From Crossaster papposus (Eukaryota; Echinodermata; Asteroidea; Velatida; Solasteridae): a DNA stretch of 64,000 bases. Position 1 is the stretch's first letter. Each line of letters starts with the position of its first letter. A program made the position numbers and the translations under genes. Under the pieces are notes generated by a model, which did no database searches, was not told the DNA's origin, and saw only the letters and a program-made list of their open reading frames with translations. The stretch spans positions 1 to 64,000 of the forward strand of contig JBAIAA010000511.1 in the NCBI GenBank assembly GCA_037893245.1, written 5' to 3'. Positions 51,942 to 60,900 of this stretch are shown here, piece after piece.

Positions 51942-54900
51942 CTACATGCGTGAGAAGACAAAAACCAAGATTGGTCATAAGCCACTTGCATATACACAGC
52001 GCCCCCACCGAGGGACAAGTCTCTGCAGGGACTTGCAGGGACTCGACTACAACCCTGTTAAATAATATGACAAACGTTGACATTATAATGGTAAATGACT
52101 AAATCAGTGGTAAAAGCGTGTGAATTTCTTTCTCGGAGGAAATTGAATGCGAGTGTTGGTGAATTCGAAGGAAAAATGTTTTAAAATAGACAAGAAACAT
52201 GTTTTAAAATAAACAGGAAAAACTAAAATGGTTTCAATAAACAAGTGCTGGGGTGCGTTCCGCTCAAGCGAACGTTGCCAACGTTGGCCAACGTTAGCGT
52301 TGTTCGCTTGAGTGGAACGCAATGTGCGCCAATTATGTTGGCGAACGTTTGCGAAAACGGCGAACGGGCCAGTGACGTATTTTAAAGATGGCGAAGAGGT
52401 TAGCAGACGGCAGTGTTCTTTTCACGGTTTCGATTTACGTTTCATACTTTTTGTTATAAATGGTGGATTGTTTTGAGCAGTTATAGGAAACTTTTAAAGA
52501 AAAATAATGAGTTGGACAAAAAGCAGCCAACCAAACGATGTCACTGTCAATGGGCGCCGCCATTTTGAAAACGTAGTTTTTAAAATATCGTTCCACTTCA
52601 ACTAACGCCAGCTCAAAACGTAGGCGAACGTTCGCGCAAACAGTTCGCGTAAGTGGAACGCACCCCAAGCTTACTTACCGTTTGAAAATTACGCATATTT
52701 GCCGCTAGACTGAAAGCAAAGGCTACGCCCGTCAGTCCAATAGTATAGACGATGACCAGTTCCCATCGGAGTTGCATTACTGCATCTGGTATGCTGAGAG
52801 GCAAGGCAGCGTTAATATAAACTCATCACAAAAAGTACCGAGACACTTAAAAATGATCTAATAATTAACGGCCCGAAAGGGTGTGGTTCAATCGAAGCAA
52901 ATAACCCACACTGCAAGAAAAACTTTTACCCAACGTTGGTACAATAGTCAACATCTCAGCTTTTGAGCAAAAACAGCCCCAACAACTGTTGGACAAAAAA
53001 TGTACCTAAAAGTTGGGTAATATTGCAGACAAAACAGTTGGGTACTTTTAATCATCCATGAGTTGGGTAAATGTAATTGTTGGTGACAGTTTGGTGTCCA
53101 GTTGTTGGTTAGTTCGTTTTCTCAATATTTGGGTATTATAACACCTCACTCACAGATTCTGTGTCTTGATTGGCCGAGAGCGCGTCACGTGTCACTTGCT
53201 ATTTTTTTACTTTTGTTTACTTGCGCTCCAAAAAGACTATACCACGCAGCCTCGTTCTGAAAAAAGTACTATGCGCATAGCAACACACGTACTATGCGCA
53301 TAGCAACGAAAGCGTGACTGAAACCCAGACGTGTGTTTCGGTGCATTGCGTAAACATTGCTCTATCACCCTCGCACCCGTTCATCAAGGCAACAAAGTAC
53401 ACGTATGATCGAAAAAAGGGAACGAAGGTACAAATAGTCGGGTGCCCTTTCAAACGCAAATTTAACGTACATTTCTTTCGTAAACAACGCACTGCTTGCA
53501 CGTAAGTTGACACTGAATTCGGAGATTTTTTGTCATTACTATACTTTCAGGAAGCTTAAATTGTGCAGAATCTGTGAGTGAGGTGTTATAAAACCAAATA
53601 TTGACTGCTTTATTTCGCGGTATAGTAAAACTAGCCTCCCTCGGTGATCCATGGAGCAATCTATTTTCCCTCGGCTTCGCCTCGGGAAAATAGAATGCTC
53701 CATGGATCACCTCGGGAGGCTAGTTTTACTATACCACTCAAAGCAGTCAATATTTGTATACTATATTGTACAGATTTGCTCAATTTTAGAGCATTTTGTT
53801 GACCAATAGTTGGTGTTTGCGGTACGCCTAACTAAGGGATATCTTGAAAACGATGCTTCTTTTTGTATATTTTATTGCAAACTTCATTATCAATTTGTAA
53901 AAATAAAACCTTCAAAAGCTGTTCACTTTAAAAGGTTGACAACAATTTGGAACACTTTTAAACTTTAAAAACCACTCTTTGAAAACACTAATATTGCAAG
54001 AACCCAATGAAACATTGAAAAGACAAGTCTCATACAAACACAACAATGAAAAATGTAATCTATAAAGTAAATTTACCCCATGTAATTTTGCAATCAACAC
54101 GTTTTGGGCAGTGTATAATTTTGTTCTGCGTATTTTGACACCTCGATTGTTGAGATACGATGTTGCGGAGCGGAGTTATTGTCATTTCAATGATCGTAGA
54201 TCCAGTTTCAAAAGTGACAATCATCCCTATAGAAGCAGATTTGTATTGATCATGTTGATGTTAAATAATCAGCCAATAAGATAATCTCTAATGGCGATGA
54301 TCATCTCGATCGATGCAACAAAGAAACGATTTAAATTCAAAAGAAAAGGCGGGCGTAGAGATTATCTTATTGGCTTATCATTTAACATCAACATGATCAA
54401 TACAAACCTGCTTCTATAGGAATGATTGTCACTTTTATTGGTCATTGAAATGACAATAACTCCGCTCGGCAACATCGTATCTCAACAATCGATGTGTCAA
54501 AATACGCAGAACAGAATTATGCACTGGGTTATTTGCTTCGATTAATCCATACCCTTTCGGGCCGTTAATTATTAGATCATGTTTAAGTTTCTCGATACTT
54601 TTTGCGATGAGCTTATAAAGGCATGCAGTCTCACATTGATTAGTAACAATATACATCGACGCCCACAATGTTTCAATTTGGTAAAAATCTAAAAGTGATC
54701 ACAGATTTGTTTATCCCAATTTACATTTATGCTGAGTAACCCAAAATTCATGTCATTTTATACCATTTTATCACCCCGGTCTTGTTACTGTAGCGAACAC
54801 CTAGAATTCCCCCGCCAGAGCCCCTATTGACTAGTGACCTCATGAACTCCCACAGGACGGTAGCTCCGTAAAAATTGCCTGTCTATTTTTAGTGAGGCAG

Positions 54901-57900
54901 CGCAGACAATAGGCTAGTGCAGGCGCGCGCGCCAAAATTGGCAGTTAGCCAAGTGTTGTATACAAAAATATAACAAAGAAAACGAGTATGTAAGAACGGT
55001 GTGACAAGGGAGTTGTGTGTTAAAGTTTGGCTCGAGAAGTGCTAAAAAGGAAAAACCAGTTGTGAAGGTCGGAATAAAGTTGTGCAAAGCAGAGATTTGT
55101 TTGCCTCCTGTTTGTTTACGCGTTTTGCGTCAAGTAGGAAAAGGACACTGAAAGACCACGCTACATTACTTCATTACACACCGAGGTACAGTACTTTTAA
55201 AATTATATTATTAAACAGCAATTCTTCCATAAAACTTAAAAGGCATCCTGAGCCACTCAGCGCTTTTACGCGCTTTCTATAGCGCTCAAAGCACTGCGGA
55301 CATTCGGCCAGATCCATGGTTATTAGCGCAATAAATCATGCACCCAATCAGAGCCTCCGTTACAAACAGACCAAGGCCGTTTTCCAAACCCTTGGCTTTG
55401 GCTCCGTCTCCGGCTACAGCCTACTGCTAAACTGTATCAATGAAGCCTGAGACAAAGACAAAGCTGGGGTTCGTAAAAAACAGCCCAAGGCATGCGAACC
55501 AACTTCGACCCCAACGCGCATTTCTGTTGGCCCATTCGCTTGGATATGAGGTGTTCTCACAGATGTTCATCCTCCCCGCGTAAAAAATTAAATTAATCGG
55601 AAAAATTGTAGAAATTAACGTACAGAACGTGAAAAAAAGCTTTGTTATTATATATTATATAGAATAAGAAACATAAAAGACCGGAAAGCTACGTAAACGC
55701 CAATAAAATTAAGTATAGTGGTAGAAATTGTCATTTTACCAGGGGTGGACGTTTATATCATGTATTGGCCAACTTGTTTAATGATTGCTGCGAATGTCGG
55801 CAGGGTTTGATGACGACAATTCAAGAGCCCGTTAAACTCTGCGTGGCTCAGGATGAGAAAAGGTCTGCATAGACCTTTACATTTATTCATGAATACTCAC
55901 TGGTACTCGTGCGTTTGGCCGAGTATCAGACCGATCACAATATTGGAAGCAGCCGTGAAGCTCATTTCCAAGGTGAGCACGATGCCTATGGCTGTGCCTA
56001 CGGTCGATGGGGGTACGACCAGCGAAATACACGCAATCACGCTAACCTACATTTGGAAAGACAATGTTAAGGGGTTAGGGCCTTATAGATATGTTTTTCT
56101 GTTCAATTTCGGTAAAAGAGCATCCAATTTAAAGGTAGGATACACCTGGGAAAAAATCACGATCGCCAGACGGCGATGTCGGCGAGGTCCGCTGCCGGTT
56201 GAAAACGAACGCCGTTGTTCTTGCTTTTCTTGGCATCCATGGTGTATTCTACCTTTATATCCACCCATTCATGATAATTCAAGCAATAATCAAGGGAGTA
56301 TCCTACCTTTACATCCACCCATTCCTGATAATTCAAGCAATTACCAATGATGTATCCTACCTTTACATCCACCCATTTCTGATAATTTAAGCAATTACTA
56401 ATGGTGCATCCTACCTTTACATCCACCCATTCCTGATAATTCAAGCAATTACCAATGGTGCATCCTACCTTTACATCCACCCATTCCTGATAATTCAAGC
56501 AATTACCGATGGTGTATCCTACCTTTAACTAATCACTGTTTGAGGTCGTATCATGGTGCAACAAATGAACGTGACTTACCGCCGCAAACGAGTAGAATAT
56601 ACTGATGAAAACTGCGCAGACATGAGGTGAAAAATACGTGAAAGCCAGAATGCTAAGTGTCACCATGCAACCTAAGATGGCTATACTGGTTATCACAAGC
56701 CGGTAGCCGATATAATCCTGTAAAAAAATTAAAAAAATAAGGGGCCAAAGATGCTTCTTTATTTTATGCTAGTTGCTACGATTGGAAGTTTGGCAGACTT
56801 CATAATTGGCGCGAAAGTGAATTTGTGACGGCAAATATAAAGTTCGTGCAAATTTGAAAAAGGCTTCACGAACTCCAATTTCGGTGAACTTTATCTCAAC
56901 CCTAACTGCCTAAGTATGTTGGGTAATGTGTTCTTTATGTAACCTGGTAAATGCAACATTATCCAACATCACCAAAATAAGAACCCTGCTAAAATGATTA
57001 GGGGCCAATTTTATAGAGCTGCTAAGCACAAACAAATTGCTTAGCATGACAATTCGTCCTTGGCAAAAACAAGGTTACAGACCAAATTTTCACGTGATAT
57101 TTATTGTTTTGGATTGATAATCAGCTGGTTTTTTTTGCAAAGCATAAAAAACACGTATAATTTTGGCTGGTAACCTGTTTTTAATGAGCAAGACTTTTTT
57201 GTGCTAAGCAAATTTTTGTGCTTAGCAGCTCTATGAAATTGGCCCCAGGACCCAGGTTGTTTGATGCAGACGATGTTGCTATTTTACAAATCCTACACGT
57301 ACTACAGTGGCATGGAACCTTAGTTATCAGTGTTATATCGGTTGTGTATATAATGCACTGTTTGCAGCACCAGTCTGATGCTGTCACTGCGCCAATGCAG
57401 CCCATGCAAAATTTCTTGACGGCTGGAAATGCGTACACGAATACCCTAAAATGTCCGCCGCGTCAAACGTAAACAACGTGTTTTTTTCGTCGGTAAGAAC
57501 GGTAATAAACATGACATTTTCGGAGATTTCAGGACATACTATACATGTAGTCTATCGTGGACATGTTTTACCATTTGGGAAACCCGCTCCCCGGATGCAC
57601 GAAATAGGTTTCCTCGACAAAGTCCGTAAGAAAAGCATTCCAATTTGCTTTTGAATGTACTAATTAAAGCGATTTTTGACAAGATGCAACCTCGTGGTTC
57701 TTATTTACTTTCGGGATGTTCAGTTTTGTTTAGAGACATTCAAAATCGTTTGCAAATCGTAATGCTATTTTGAGTGCACGGATTACTAATTTGGGTGGTT
57801 TATTTTGTTTAAATCGCAATAGTTTTACGCACTCAGAAAACGAAATTGAATGATGATTGGAAGCGCAGCAATCGAATTCGCGCGAAACTGAATGCTGCGG

Positions 57901-60900
57901 TGATTAAATTGGACGCTTATTTGCCGAATTTGACCGAGAAATCCTATATTACCATCCGTGACTGTAGGTAAGTTTATAACACACCTCTTGCTATAGTTCT
58001 GTATTCTGGTTGGCTGAAACACGGTCACGTGGGGTTAACTAATGTAGGCTAGTGCATGAGATTCGCGCCACCGTGAATTTGCGAAAAATAGTTCCGGAAA
58101 TATTTGACTGGTTACAGCGCCCTCAAGAGGTTTGCTAGGTTCATCTTAATATGAAAAATGGCGGCGTCTGGGTCGGATACTCCTGACTTATTTCATATTT
58201 TGGACCGAGGTGTGTTATAAAACACATATGAACTGGCATGATTCGGTCACTAGAGCACGTCTATCCCCCCTCGGGCCTGTGAGTGACCAGAAGAGGGACC
58301 TATTTTAGGTCCACCTTCTGGTCACTCACAGTCCCTCGGGGGAATAGACGTGCTCTATAGTGACTTCATTACCAGATTATGTATATACTAATAACTAATG
58401 TATTCATTACGAACATCTGTCTTACCATTAGCCTACCTGCCAAGAAGCACCCGACTGTTGAGATACCGAAGAAAATACCTGCAAAATAAGACGGGAGGAC
58501 CGAGGCCTCCGGGTACCCGTATCTGTCAGTGACGAACTCGCTGCATGGAGAATCAAGAGTGAAACAATTAGGCAACCGTGAGCAAGTTGAGCAAGTTCGA
58601 TCAAGAACCAATGGTTAACTAGTGGTTAGACTTTGTGGTGTACCTTGCGCGTGCGTCATAAAGTTGCAGTTCGAACGACTCTAAAGGCCCAGTCCCACTG
58701 CACTTGCGCACGAATTACTCATGAATTGCGCATAACATTTTCTTCGTGCGTGATTCGTCAGTGATGTGCGTAAATCCCACGTGTTTCACACGTGGAGCAT
58801 CAGTTTTTGTAAGTGATTGTACGCGGAGACGGGTTTGTGCGCGATCGCCGGTTTTGAACGGTTCAAAACATTTTCCACGCACAACGTGCGCGATTATACG
58901 CAGTTTATGCGCAGTTTGTACGTAGTTTGGACGTGGAAGGTGCGTGATATGTCCGTGTTCTGTCAGTGTTCCGTCAGTGCTTGTGCGTCAGGAACTGGCT
59001 CCTAGCACGCACATCACTGACGAATCACTTACAGAACACGCACATATCACTTACAAAACACGCACAATCCACGTATGTTCCACTTACAATCACTTACCAA
59101 AACGTCAGAAATTGTATCGGGTTTGGGCTTGTGCGTGGAATGTTCTTTGTCAGTGATTGTAAGTGATACATGCGCAGTTTATACGCGATTCATCGGTGAT
59201 TCTGACCACGCACAACCCCAGAAAATGACCAATTTCTCCACAAACAATCACGCACAAACCAATTTTATGCGTGATTTATGCGTGATTTATGCGTCATTGG
59301 CAATGGGACTGGGCCTTTAGTCAAACTGTTGTGGCGCTTAAACATCATCGTACATGGTGGTACTAGAATTATAATTCTACTTTCATGCTCACACCGACAC
59401 AAACAACATTTCAACAAAATGTATACATAATTAGTGATTGCTTAGTTACATAATCGCCGCTTTTATCCTACAATGGTGACCGTGATAGAATGACAATCTA
59501 ACGTGGACAAAAAAAACCGCGCGTGCAAGTAGAACAGACGCAAACGTGTCATGCAAAACAAGTCACGCCAAAATCATCTGCAGTGGATACGCGCACGGAT
59601 TTGCGCTGCTGTGCGCAGAGAAAAAAACATGAAACGCTCATTTGCTGATCGTGCGTTTCGGTTTTGTGCGTATTGCTTCGGTAACGCACTAGAATACAAA
59701 CGCAGAAAGGAAAATAGCCGTACAAAAAGCCGTACACAATTTTGAGGTTTTCATAGGTTTGTGCACAAACATAGATGAGCCAAGCAAGCATCACTTTGTA
59801 CATTGAGCCTGCGCTCTAGTAATTTAATGTAGCTCTATGGTTTTACCTGATGTCACCCACGAGAGCCCATATCATGCTATTGAAGAACACGCGAGTGAAC
59901 ACCAACAACCAATACAGCAACGGAAGCTCAGCCAGGTCGGACAAACGCAGCTTATTGTTGTGTCTGGTTTGCCTTGATGCCTGACAAACGCGAAAGAATG
60001 TTGGATGAAAACAAACAAGTAAACAACGTGGTTTTGTCGTTGGTAAGAACGGTAAGACAATAGGTTGGTTTCCTTAAAAGTAAACATGACATTTTCGGGG
60101 ATGACAACACTAATTTGTGTATGGAGTTTGTGTAGTTTTCCGTTCCTGTAATTTTATAAAGAGAAAAGAAATCCACTATTATTTAATTCAACTTTAATAC
60201 CAAACTAGCGTGTGACGGTAAAAAAAAAAGGTATGTTGTAGACATAGAGCTATATTAAATTACTAGAGCGCTAACTCCTCATTCTTACGCGCGGAAACGC
60301 TTTGAAGCCGTCCTGTGCGCCGACATTTTTAATTCATGTGCGTGTTGTAGAACATAATAAAAATAGATGGATTTAATTTTGAAAGTGTACTCTAAATGCA
60401 ACGCGCGTGCAAGTAGAACAGACGCAAACAACTTTACGCGCGTCATGTCAGTTTAACAAAAAGTCACGGCAAAATCAACTGCAGCGCGCGAATAATAACA
60501 AACACTCTTGACTCGAATTGTAGACCAAATTTAAAGTAACTACACAATTGCCAAATGTTTCCCAGGGAATTCCAAGGGCTTCTGATTTTGTATTTTGTGA
60601 TGAAAAAAGTTTCAGATTTTTGGTTGTTGTTCTTCCTTACTTGATATTGACCGCTGGTCCCCACAGAATCAAGGTAGCCGAGCGCAGTAGCAGGGAGGCT
60701 GGTACCCACTATAACAAAGAGCATGCTAATCCACAAGACCCACTGGAGGCCCAGTGCATTGTAGATTGGTTTCGTGATCAGGAAGTTTAACACCTCACCC
60801 TAATAAGAATGTATCAAAATATTTAACAATTATTGACTGCTGTGTTGTGGGATTTTGGGGGTTTTGAAAAAACTAGAGGGACACTTTTTTGTTATACCTA

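Larger units (their letters stand above)
52815..54617. mobile_element. 1.8-kb element with ~95-bp inverted ends, carrying nested hairpins
   Basis: Left end 52815-52913 and right end 54529-54617 are complements over ~90 bp (shared GATCTAATAATTAACGGCCC, CGAAGCAAATAACCCA). Between them are a GTTGGGTA-rich stretch (52930-53130), a TIR element (53137-53590), a hairpin (53595-53770) and a long foldback (54121-54528). No gene. Begins ~20 bp from the acceptor of the exon at 52679-52793. Confidence 0.78.

Noticed and set aside
52435..52668. Coding reading in the GGGGTGCGTTCC element (minus strand)
   Set aside because: Falls wholly in the inverted-repeat element and has no match to the transporter; the intron model with ACG|GTAAGT explains the region.
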